A stretch of 12,449 nucleotides of DNA, from assembly GCA_905215405.1 (NCBI GenBank), contig CAJMQE010000100.1, forward strand, positions 1 to 12,449, in the 5' to 3' direction. This stretch comes from an uncultured bacterium (GTDB lineage: Bacteria > Bacillota > Clostridia > Lachnospirales > Lachnospiraceae). The position numbers and the translations under genes are program-made. The notes beneath the pieces were generated by a model. It was not told where the DNA came from and searched no databases. It saw only the letters and a list, made by a program, of their open reading frames with translations. Below, piece after piece: positions 1 to 5,679 of the stretch; the first letter of the stretch is position 1, and each line of letters starts with the position of its first letter.

Positions 1-8
1 ATATCCCC

Positions 9-926
9 TTATAGGGGACACAGCAAACCACCGGTTATACCGGTGGCTGTGATTTCGTTAACAACACGTATAAATTTTTCAGTTGCCATAGTCGGATTAT
101 TGGAATATATCAAACCATATGGTAGGGTGTAGTTTGTTTCTAGAGGAATCGTAACCAGATTTGTATGAATATCTGAGTATACTGGCTGTGTAATAAGTAC
201 ATATGGGTTCATCTCACACTGAGTAAAGGTATCTAATTCATAGCCTGGAGAATCTATGATATGAGTAGTAGGATAATGATTCAATACATCATTTCGGAAT
301 GCGTCTAATTCATAGGATACTTCTCGAATAGGCATTAGCAAGTATTCTCCGTTCAAGTCTTCCATTGTCAGCAGCTTTTTCTTAGCGAGGCGATGATCTT
401 TCGCGACAGCACAGCAGACAGGTGTACGCATCAACTCTAAAAACTGGTATTTTCCTTTCCAGAGTATTGTGCAGAAAATACCTTCTAAAATATCATGTGT
501 GATGCCGAATTCGTAAAAACCACCCTGATTCGTAGAAGAGTCATCCCATGGAGGAATCTCGAATTTCAAATCAGGACACTGTTTACCGGCTTTTGCACAA
601 AGCTCTGGCAGTAGGCGGCATTTATACATTAGGGAGGTTCCGATGCGGACGGTTGTTTCAGATGATTTTGCAAGAAGTCGTGCTTTTTGCAGAATATTAT
701 CTGAGAAACGAATGAGTGCCTGGGAATCTTCATAGAGCGATCTTCCGGCAGGAGTTAGGGTAACTCCACGATTAGAACGCCTGAATAATTGAAAGCCGCA
801 CATGTCTTCTAAAAGGTTGACTTGTTGAATGACTGCGGTGGCTGTTATATAGAGTGTACTGGCGGCTTTGCTGAAACTGCCGCACTCTGCAACCTTGATA
901 AATGTATCCAGCTGATGATTATACAT
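9..926 (-). CDS. LysR-type transcriptional regulator
   Basis: This encodes a 305-residue DNA-binding regulator. Residues about 3-60 form the LysR-type winged helix-turn-helix, seen as LDTFIKVAECGSFSKAA followed by the dimer-helix region ending in LTPAG. The rest fits the periplasmic-binding-protein-like effector domain, and the length matches the family norm of about 300. The ATG at 924-926 is preceded by AGGAGG about 7 bases upstream, which fixes the start. It diverges from a redox operon starting at 1203, the usual arrangement in which a LysR protein controls its divergent neighbour. The effector is unknown; the neighbours suggest a quinone, flavin or electrophilic signal, which is inference. 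The stop codon lies 9 bases from the window edge. The coding end contains a short perfect palindrome at 28-46. Confidence 0.93.
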   Translation of the reverse strand: MYNHQLDTFIKVAECGSFSKAASTLYITATAVIQQVNLLEDMCGFQLFRRSNRGVTLTPAGRSLYEDSQALIRFSDNILQKARLLAKSSETTVRIGTSLMYKCRLLPELCAKAGKQCPDLKFEIPPWDDSSTNQGGFYEFGITHDILEGIFCTILWKGKYQFLELMRTPVCCAVAKDHRLAKKKLLTMEDLNGEYLLMPIREVSYELDAFRNDVLNHYPTTHIIDSPGYELDTFTQCEMNPYVLITQPVYSDIHTNLVTIPLETNYTLPYGLIYSNNPTMATEKFIRVVNEITATGITGGLLCPL

Positions 927-938
927 ATAATTCCTCCT

Positions 939-968
939 TTGCTATAAGTCTAGACTTTATACTATTAT
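939..968 (+). promoter_or_regulatory. Possible divergent promoter for the flavoprotein operon
   Basis: TTGCTA (939-944) and TATTAT (963-968) are 18 bases apart on the plus strand. This would start a transcript near 975 with a leader of about 228 bases that runs through the multi-hairpin element. The -35 box overlaps the ribosome-site region of the LysR gene. The match is moderate and no experiment supports it. Confidence 0.35.
946..957. promoter_or_regulatory. 12-bp perfect palindrome, candidate operator
   Basis: AAGTCTAGACTT is a perfect palindrome and is extended by near-symmetric flanks (TATA on each side). It lies at the predicted lysR transcription start and inside the -35/-10 spacer of the possible divergent promoter, where a regulator could control both directions. 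It does not match the LysR T-N11-A rule exactly, so assignment to the neighbouring regulator is a guess. Confidence 0.4.
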
Positions 969-992
969 AACATATTGAGGATTCCGACTCAA
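964..992 (-). promoter_or_regulatory. Likely sigma-A promoter of the LysR gene
   Basis: On the minus strand a -35 box TTGAGT (987-992) is separated by exactly 17 bases from a perfect -10 box TATAAT (964-969). Transcription would start near 957, giving a leader of about 30 bases that contains the AGGAGG ribosome site. The match is seen directly; activity is inferred. Confidence 0.6.
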
Positions 993-995
993 ATT

Positions 996-1146
996 GAATT
1001 CTGTTACTCTATGTATAACCCACTGGGTTATACGCTCCGCAAGGTTGCTAAGTGCCAGTAGCACTTGCTTAGCAACCTTGCGGAGTGGAACGTAGAGCAC
1101 AGGGATTCGTAATGGAATTATGTCAGCAGAAGCTGACACGAATCCC
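996..1146. repeat. Multi-hairpin intergenic element
   Basis: Three perfect inverted repeats follow one another. The first has 10-bp arms GTATAACCCA/TGGGTTATAC around one base (1013-1033). The second has an 18-bp stem CTCCGCAAGGTTGCTAAG (1035-1052) pairing with 1068-1085 around a 15-base loop. The third has GGGATTCGT (1102-1110) pairing with ACGAATCCC (1138-1146), enclosing TGTCAGC-AGAA-GCTGACA (1121-1138, sharing base 1138). Further long-range pairing is possible: CTCTATG (1007-1013) with CGTAGAG (1091-1097), and GAATTCTGT (996-1004) with 1099-1108. A 77-codon minus-strand reading frame crosses it but looks like a by-product. It may be a dispersed palindromic element or a structured leader; copies elsewhere cannot be seen from here. 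Confidence 0.7.
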
Positions 1147-1202
1147 GCGCCAAGTCTATGCGGTGCTTCGACTTGAATAAATAGATACAAGGAGGTAAAA
1201 TA

Positions 1203-1757
1203 ATGAGCAAAAAGATTTTAGTTATAAGGGGAAGTGCAAGAAAAGGCGGAAATACAGCAGTTCTTGCTGATGAATATGTAAAAGGAGCCAAAGAAGCTGG
1301 AAATGTGATAACAGATCTGTTCCTGAGAGAGATGCAGATGGGAGACTGTCTTGGATGTGGTGCGTGTCAAATGAATGGAGGCGTATGTGTTCAAAAAGAT
1401 GATATGGGCAAAGTATATGAAAAGATGCAGGATGCTGATGTCATTGTATTTGCGTCACCTGTCTATTTTTACACATGGAACTCACTTACAAAACGAGTTA
1501 TAGATCGAACATTTGCAGTTGAGAACTTATTACAAAATAAGACTTTTTACTTATTAAGTGCTGGCGCAGCACCAGAAGAAAAGTATATGGGTACAATGAT
1601 AGATTCTTTTAAACAGTATGGCAGCTGTTTTCGTGCTGGTGGTAATCAGGTGGGAGGCTATGTCTTTGCATATGGAACCAATAAACCTGGTGATGCAGTC
1701 GGTTCAGATGCTGCAAAACAGGCATATGAACTGGGATTAGAGATGAAGGAGTTCTGA
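1203..1757 (+). CDS. NADPH-dependent FMN reductase / iron-sulfur flavoprotein-like
   Basis: This 184-residue protein has a flavodoxin-like fold. The N-terminal strand and phosphate-binding loop read ILVIRGSARKGGNT (residues 5-18), and SPVYFY (85-90) is the usual second FMN-contact segment. Cysteines 49, 52, 55 and 62 form a CX2CX2CX6C pattern, the compact motif that binds a [4Fe-4S] cluster in iron-sulfur flavoproteins. The likely role is cytoplasmic electron transfer or reduction of quinones or similar compounds using NAD(P)H and FMN; the natural substrate is unknown. The start has GGAGG about 7 bases before the ATG. The next gene starts one base after its stop, so the two are probably translationally coupled. 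It lies downstream of a divergent LysR regulator that probably controls it. Confidence 0.88.
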   Translation: MSKKILVIRGSARKGGNTAVLADEYVKGAKEAGNVITDLFLREMQMGDCLGCGACQMNGGVCVQKDDMGKVYEKMQDADVIVFASPVYFYTWNSLTKRVIDRTFAVENLLQNKTFYLLSAGAAPEEKYMGTMIDSFKQYGSCFRAGGNQVGGYVFAYGTNKPGDAVGSDAAKQAYELGLEMKEF

Positions 1758-1758
1758 T

Positions 1759-2358
1759 ATGAAAAATGTAGTAATTTTTGGAGCAACAGGGCATACGGGA
1801 AAATATATTGTACGTCAGTTTCAGAAAATGCAGGATATTCAGCTTACTGTTTCTGTTCGAAATCCCCAAAAGTTTGAAAACATGAATTTGGATGGCGTAA
1901 CGCTGGTCCAAGGGGATGCTCTGGATGCGGATCATGTTCGCAAAGCATTACAGGAACAGAACATCGTGCTTGCATCTTTAGAAGGAGATGTGCTCACTAT
2001 GGCTAAAAATATTGTGGCAGCGGCAAAGGAACATGCAATTAGCCGAATAATCTGGATAACAGGTATGGGGATTCATCATGAGATCAAGGGATTCCGTGGG
2101 ATGATGCTTGGAATATTGGCGAAATCCAGACCTGAATATATTGAAGCAGCGGATGTAATTGCGGCCAGTGGTATTCACTATACCCTGCTTCGTTGCCCGG
2201 GCATTAAAGATGGCGAGAATAGCAATTATTTTCTTACGACAGAAGATACGCAGCCGCGCAAAAAGTCGGTGGATCGTGCAGCAATTGCAAAATGTATGGC
2301 CGATATGGTGTTGGATGAAACCATTGGTAAAAATCAGAGCCTTGGAATTACAAATTAG
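1759..2358 (+). CDS. NmrA-like NAD(P)-binding oxidoreductase
   Basis: This 199-residue protein begins with a Rossmann dinucleotide motif, VVIFGATGHTGK (residues 4-15, GxxGxxG). It has the overall look of atypical short-chain dehydrogenase/reductases of the NmrA or NAD(P)H-binding group. No classical YxxxK catalytic pair is obvious, so it may be a redox sensor or a reductase of unknown substrate rather than a standard dehydrogenase. Its ATG starts one base after the upstream stop, and its ribosome site (AAGGAG) lies inside the end of that gene, which indicates co-translation with the flavoprotein. Regulator, FMN reductase and NmrA-like protein together form a common redox-stress arrangement. 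The terminator at 2505-2546 closes the unit. Confidence 0.87.
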   Translation: MKNVVIFGATGHTGKYIVRQFQKMQDIQLTVSVRNPQKFENMNLDGVTLVQGDALDADHVRKALQEQNIVLASLEGDVLTMAKNIVAAAKEHAISRIIWITGMGIHHEIKGFRGMMLGILAKSRPEYIEAADVIAASGIHYTLLRCPGIKDGENSNYFLTTEDTQPRKKSVDRAAIAKCMADMVLDETIGKNQSLGITN

Positions 2359-2504
2359 CACAAAGAAAGGCCCGAACAAAAAACTAGAAGGACTTAGGAG
2401 AAGTATTTCAGATATTGTTAGGATAAATGCCAGTATGATGTTGAATGGCAAACTCTCTGAGAGTGTTTAGAAGAAAGTATTTTATAATATAGTAATTAAT
2501 TTTT
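2359..2504. other. Operon tail without a recognisable gene
   Basis: About 145 bases lie between the NmrA-like stop and the terminator. An open stretch runs to 2470 in another frame but has no start or ribosome site of its own beyond the preceding gene. It could be decayed coding sequence; nothing in it is recognisable. Confidence 0.4.
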
Positions 2505-2546
2505 AGGTAGATGGTTTATGAGAAGGTAAACTATCTACCTTTTTTT
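2505..2546 (+). terminator. Strong Rho-independent terminator
   Basis: AGGTAGATGGTTTA (2505-2518) pairs with TAAACTATCTACCT (2527-2540) as a 14-bp stem with one G-U pair, around an 8-base loop, followed by a U-tract (2540-2546). It ends the flavoprotein/NmrA-like operon and insulates the HAD gene. Confidence 0.93.
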
Positions 2547-2589
2547 AAAAGGATTCCTGCTAGGCACAGTTGAAGGTCGATCTACTCAA

Positions 2590-2618
2590 TTGCTATTTTG
2601 TCATTACAGGAATATGAT
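2590..2618 (+). promoter_or_regulatory. Likely promoter of the HAD hydrolase gene
   Basis: TTGCTA (2590-2595) and TATGAT (2613-2618) are separated by 17 bases. Transcription would start near 2625, about 50 bases before the start codon. The preceding terminator makes a separate promoter here necessary. Confidence 0.55.
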
Positions 2619-2673
2619 AAGTAATAGTGGTATAACAATGAATTTGCAGGGAAATCTGTAGGGAGGCACGAAT

Positions 2674-3357
2674 ATGATCAATGCTGTTATATTTGATATG
2701 TATGAAACACTGGTAACATTATTTTCCAGTGAGGGTTACTTTAGTTGGCAGATGGCAATTGATGCGGGGATTTCTGAGGAAAATTTTCAAAGGATCTGGA
2801 GTGCCACAGAAAATGATCGGGCTACCGGTAAAATGACGCTTGAAGAAGCTGTTACAATTGTACTGGAAAAAAATAACTGTTTCTCGCAGGAGAAATTGGA
2901 TCAGATTGTACATAAGCGGATTGTAGCAAAGGAGGAAAGCTTCAGACATATGCATTCTGAAATTATTCCATTGCTTTACAGTCTGAAACAACGAAATATA
3001 AAAGTCGGTCTAATCAGTAACTGCTTCTCAGAAGAAGCCAGAATAATTGAGGAGAGTGTTTTATATCCTTTTTTTGACGCTGTATGTCTCTCTTACAGGG
3101 AGCATATTGTGAAACCTGATCCTGAGATATATGTAAGATGTATGAATAAATTGTCTGTGCATGCCGGTGAATGCCTTTACACAGGAGATGGAGGCAGTAT
3201 GGAGCTGGAAACAGCAAAAAAGCTGGGCATGCAGGTCGTACAGGCGGTATGGTATTTAAAGGATGGAACATTACAACCAACTGGAAGAAAAAATCAGTTC
3301 AGACAGGCTGAAACACCTCTGGAAATACTACAGTATGTGGCACGGGACATGGTATGA
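2674..3357 (+). CDS. HAD-superfamily hydrolase with DxY motif I
   Basis: This 227-residue cytoplasmic enzyme has the four HAD motifs. Motif I is VIFDMYETL with nucleophile Asp8, motif II is LISN with Ser115, motif III is Lys147 in VKPDP, and motif IV is GDGGSMELE with Asp172. A helical cap lies between motifs I and II, as in subfamily IA. The usual general acid/base Asp two residues after the nucleophile is Tyr10. That pattern is known from haloacid dehalogenases and some uncharacterised HAD proteins, so ordinary phosphatase activity should not be assumed. GGGAGG lies about 8 bases before the ATG. It appears to be a single-gene unit with its own promoter, and no substrate is indicated by the neighbours. 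Confidence 0.88.
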   Translation: MINAVIFDMYETLVTLFSSEGYFSWQMAIDAGISEENFQRIWSATENDRATGKMTLEEAVTIVLEKNNCFSQEKLDQIVHKRIVAKEESFRHMHSEIIPLLYSLKQRNIKVGLISNCFSEEARIIEESVLYPFFDAVCLSYREHIVKPDPEIYVRCMNKLSVHAGECLYTGDGGSMELETAKKLGMQVVQAVWYLKDGTLQPTGRKNQFRQAETPLEILQYVARDMV

Positions 3358-3449
3358 AAAAGAGCATGGAATCAGAATCTGTTTGATCAACCGTGTCTTT
3401 TAAAAAGAAGGTAAATAAAGTGCATTTTAAAGACTGGTATATGGTAAGA

Positions 3450-3455
3450 TATAAT
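3450..3455 (+). promoter_or_regulatory. Possible -10 box for the first acetyltransferase gene
   Basis: A perfect TATAAT sits 70 bases before the start codon at 3525, but the -35 position (TTAAAG at 17-base spacing) is weak. The 167 bases from the HAD gene to 3525 show no clear terminator, so read-through from the HAD gene is also possible. Confidence 0.3.
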
Positions 3456-3524
3456 TGTTGAAAAATGATACTTGTAATAATATTTTTCAGGTAAATAATT
3501 CATGATGAACAGGGGGAATAATGA

Positions 3525-4046
3525 ATGCATGCATATGTAAAATGTCCAGTTCAAGACACAAAGAGTTTTAGAATCAGACTCGTGGAACAAGGGGATGCTG
3601 AGGCGCTTTTTCAATGTTATCACGATAAGGATGCGGTTCAAAGGATGAATGACGATAACTGCGATTTCGGTTTTTATGTTGAAACACAGGAGCAAATGTT
3701 GCACACGATTGATTACTGGCTTGATTTTTATAAGAAGCAATGTTTTATCCGTTTTGCTATTGAAGACAGGATGACAAAAAAAGCAGTTGGTACGATTGAG
3801 GGATTTGGCGGAGATACGGGTGTTCTTCGTATAGATCTAGCCAGCAAATATGAAAAAGCGGAAGATCTTGCTGAATTATTTCATTTTGCAGCTGCTGAGT
3901 TTCATAATATTTTCGGTAATAAAGCGCTTGTTACAAAAGCGATTCCAGAAGCGGTGGAACGCAGGAAGGCATTGGAACTTGAAAACTGGGAGTATATTGA
4001 TAGATTTAGGGAATATGCAGATTACTACAGGATTCAAATATCATAA
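3525..4046 (+). CDS. GNAT-family N-acetyltransferase, divergent
   Basis: This is a 173-residue protein of the RimJ-like GNAT type. It begins with the typical FRIRLVEQGDAEAL strand-helix (residues 15-28), has a central FAIEDRMTKKAVGTIEGFGG beta segment, and ends with a RRKALELENWEYIDRFREYADYYR segment equivalent to the family's final strands. The canonical acetyl-CoA loop R/QxxGxG/A is not visible; the corresponding part reads VLRIDLASKYEKAEDLAELF. It may be a divergent member or bind a different acyl-CoA. GNAT enzymes transfer an acetyl group from acetyl-CoA to an amine; the substrate here is unknown. The start at 3525 lies 8 bases after AGGGGG. An out-of-frame ATG at 3521 is closer to that site and would give only 16 codons. 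This is the first of three consecutive acetyltransferases. Confidence 0.78.
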   Translation: MHAYVKCPVQDTKSFRIRLVEQGDAEALFQCYHDKDAVQRMNDDNCDFGFYVETQEQMLHTIDYWLDFYKKQCFIRFAIEDRMTKKAVGTIEGFGGDTGVLRIDLASKYEKAEDLAELFHFAAAEFHNIFGNKALVTKAIPEAVERRKALELENWEYIDRFREYADYYRIQIS

Positions 4047-4162
4047 TCATAGAAAGCTTATACTTAAAATTACAATAGGATAGGAAACAAGGCGGAAGGA
4101 AATGGAATTACCAGGAAATGTAGAGGTTAAAGGCAAGATTTCATTACTAGAGGAGGGTATTG

Positions 4163-4618
4163 ATGGCAATAGAATATAAGAAGCTGACAGAAAAGGAATT
4201 GGATAAATTTATACAGATGCGTATAGACCAGTTGCGAGAAGAAGGGGCAAAGGAAGAAATCGATTTAAAGCCAGCATTAGAAAATTATTATTTAAAACAT
4301 ATGAAGGAAGGAACCTTTATTTCATGGCTCGCCATAGACAACGGTAAAATCATTGGCACGAGCGGCATGTCCTTTGTCGAAAAGCCGCCGTATTTTGCGT
4401 GCCCAAGCGGTAAGATGGGTCTGTTGTCCAGTATGTTCACTTCAAAGGAATACAGGAGAAAAGGAATTGCGAAAGAGTTGTTGAACAGAGTGATTCAGGA
4501 GGCAAAAGCATACGGTTGCGGAACAGTGCAGATCACTGCATCGGATATGGGCGTGAAGCTTTATACGAATTATGTATTTGAAAAAAACGGTAATTTTATG
4601 CAATTTAGACTGCAATAA
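4163..4618 (+). CDS. GNAT-family N-acetyltransferase
   Basis: This 151-residue protein has a clear GNAT core. A beta strand MGLLSSMFTSKEYRRKGIAKELL (residues 85-107, split here only for reading) contains the acetyl-CoA pyrophosphate loop R98xxG101xA103. A following helix and a C-terminal KLYTNYVFEKNG segment correspond to the family's Y-x-x-x-GF region. The start is taken at ATG 4163, 6 bases after AGGAGG (4151-4156). A TTG three bases earlier is in frame but too close to the ribosome site. The substrate is unknown. It is probably co-transcribed with its neighbours, since no terminator is visible from 3525 to 5427. Confidence 0.88.
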   Translation: MAIEYKKLTEKELDKFIQMRIDQLREEGAKEEIDLKPALENYYLKHMKEGTFISWLAIDNGKIIGTSGMSFVEKPPYFACPSGKMGLLSSMFTSKEYRRKGIAKELLNRVIQEAKAYGCGTVQITASDMGVKLYTNYVFEKNGNFMQFRLQ

Positions 4619-4665
4619 AAATGTATGTAAAGATCTGAAACAAAAGGAAATGAGGTAGGGGTGTA

Positions 4666-5427
4666 ATGGATTTTATAAGAGTCACGCAGGAAAATATTGA
4701 AAAGGAGCATATTTGTTGCGCAATTGCAAGCAATAAAGATGTACAGGTCATTGCAAAAAAGAACTGGTTGAAAGACAGACTAGAGGAAGGTCTGGTATTT
4801 CTAAAAGGAAATGAAAGAGGCAAATGCTTCATAGAATATATTCCTGCTGAGTATGCCTGGATACCAATTGAGGCTGCAGGGTATATGTATATCGACTGCC
4901 TATGGGTATCAGGAAAATTTAAAGGGCACGGATATGCAAATGAACTTTTGCACACATGCATTCAGGACAGTAAAGAAAAAGGGAAAAAAGGACTTGTAGT
5001 TCTTTCATCTGCAAAAAAATTAAGCTTTCTCTCAGATCATAAATTCATGGAGTATAAGGGATTTCAGGTCGCTGACAGCGCAGATCCATATTTTGAACTC
5101 CTGTATCTTCCATTTGAAAAAAATGCGAATGTACCGCATTTTAAAGATAGTATCAAAAAAGAACAACTCAGAAATATGAATAAAGGATTTGTACTTTACT
5201 ATTCCAGTCAGTGTCCGTTCACTGCAAAATATGTCCCATTGCTTGTAGATATGGCTAAGGATAAACAGGTTAAATTTCAGGCGATTCATGTAGAGACGCG
5301 GGAACAGGCACAAAGTATTCCAACTCCATTTACAACATTTTCTTTGTTTTATGACGGAGAATTTATTACACATGAAATATTATCTGAGAAGAAATTTGAG
5401 AAAATTCTATTGGAAAAATGTAAGTAG
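4666..5427 (+). CDS. yoaP: YoaP-type acetyltransferase: GNAT plus thioredoxin-like domain
   Basis: This 253-residue protein joins two domains. Residues 1 to about 150 form a GNAT acetyltransferase whose acetyl-CoA loop is KFKGHGYA (84-91), followed by a helix and a GF-containing strand near 132. Residues about 165-253 match the YoaP C-terminal domain in layout. They have a strand, then SSQCPFT with Cys183 at a helix start, and later a proline-rich IPTPFTTFSLFYDG strand, which is how a thioredoxin-like fold looks with a single active-site cysteine. Bacillus subtilis YoaP has this architecture; its substrate is not known to me. The ATG follows a GAGGTAGGGG ribosome site. The single cysteine suggests thiol recognition or a redox role, which is inference. 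It closes the acetyltransferase array. Confidence 0.82.
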   Translation: MDFIRVTQENIEKEHICCAIASNKDVQVIAKKNWLKDRLEEGLVFLKGNERGKCFIEYIPAEYAWIPIEAAGYMYIDCLWVSGKFKGHGYANELLHTCIQDSKEKGKKGLVVLSSAKKLSFLSDHKFMEYKGFQVADSADPYFELLYLPFEKNANVPHFKDSIKKEQLRNMNKGFVLYYSSQCPFTAKYVPLLVDMAKDKQVKFQAIHVETREQAQSIPTPFTTFSLFYDGEFITHEILSEKKFEKILLEKCK

Positions 5428-5480
5428 AAATGAAAAAGTAAGATAGAAAACGGACAAATTTCTGATGTTAAAAAAGGAAT

Positions 5481-5576
5481 GCAGAGTGATTTAACAGTGA
5501 TTCAATAACATAGCAGAGTGATTCGACAGTGATTCAATAACATAGTAGGGAGATTTAATAGTGATTCAATAACAGA
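5481..5576. repeat. Three 32-bp tandem repeats
   Basis: Units at 5481-5512, 5513-5544 and 5545-5576 share the core AGTGATTCAATAACA. Units 1 and 2 differ at only two positions, and unit 3 is more diverged at its left end. Each unit also contains a weaker half-repeat of GTGATT. The 32-base period is not a multiple of three and stops occur on the plus strand, so the repeats are not coding. They lie between yoaP and the terminator at 5616. They could be protein-binding iterons or a slippage product. Confidence 0.9.
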
Positions 5577-5615
5577 ATGGAACCGTAGCACAGAAAGACG
5601 AATATCATATAGTGG

Positions 5616-5646
5616 AGACCAGAGGTAACAGGCTCTGGTCTTTTTT
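5616..5646 (+). terminator. Rho-independent terminator just before a start codon
   Basis: AGACCAGAG (5616-5624) pairs perfectly with CTCTGGTCT (5633-5641) around an 8-base loop, followed by a run of six U (5641-5646). It could end the acetyltransferase transcript. However, only 33 bases separate it from the start at 5680, and no promoter is visible in that gap, so it may instead act as an attenuator in the leader of the downstream gene. Confidence 0.88.
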
Positions 5647-5679
5647 ATGCAGAAAAGTCTGATAATGGGAGGGATTTCT

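Noticed and set aside
4..46. Short hairpins TCCCC/GGGGA (4-18) and CCACCGGT/ACCGGTGG (28-46) at the LysR gene end
   Set aside because: The second lies inside the coding sequence and has no U-tract on the minus strand. The first overlaps the stop codon, and any U-tract would be outside the window, so a terminator cannot be claimed.
957..1190. 77-codon minus-strand open frame
   Set aside because: It runs straight through the multi-hairpin element, has no ribosome site and overlaps the lysR promoter, so it is most likely a by-product of the inverted repeats.
2159..2470. Plus-strand open frame overlapping the NmrA-like gene
   Set aside because: It shares DNA with a clear gene in another frame and has no ribosome site of its own; its last 112 bases are not recognisable as protein.
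4102..4179. 25-codon ORF (MELPGNVEVKGKISLLEE...) before the second acetyltransferase
   Set aside because: The purine-rich AAGGA is only one base from its ATG, and the frame overlaps the well-supported start at 4163. It could be an upstream ORF, but the evidence is too weak.
5481..5576. CRISPR array reading of the tandem repeats
   Set aside because: The units are directly adjacent with no unique spacers and there are no cas genes in the window.
5661..5666. GATAAT as a promoter for the gene at 5680
   Set aside because: The -35 position is poor, and transcription would start about 7 bases before the ATG, leaving no room for the ribosome site.
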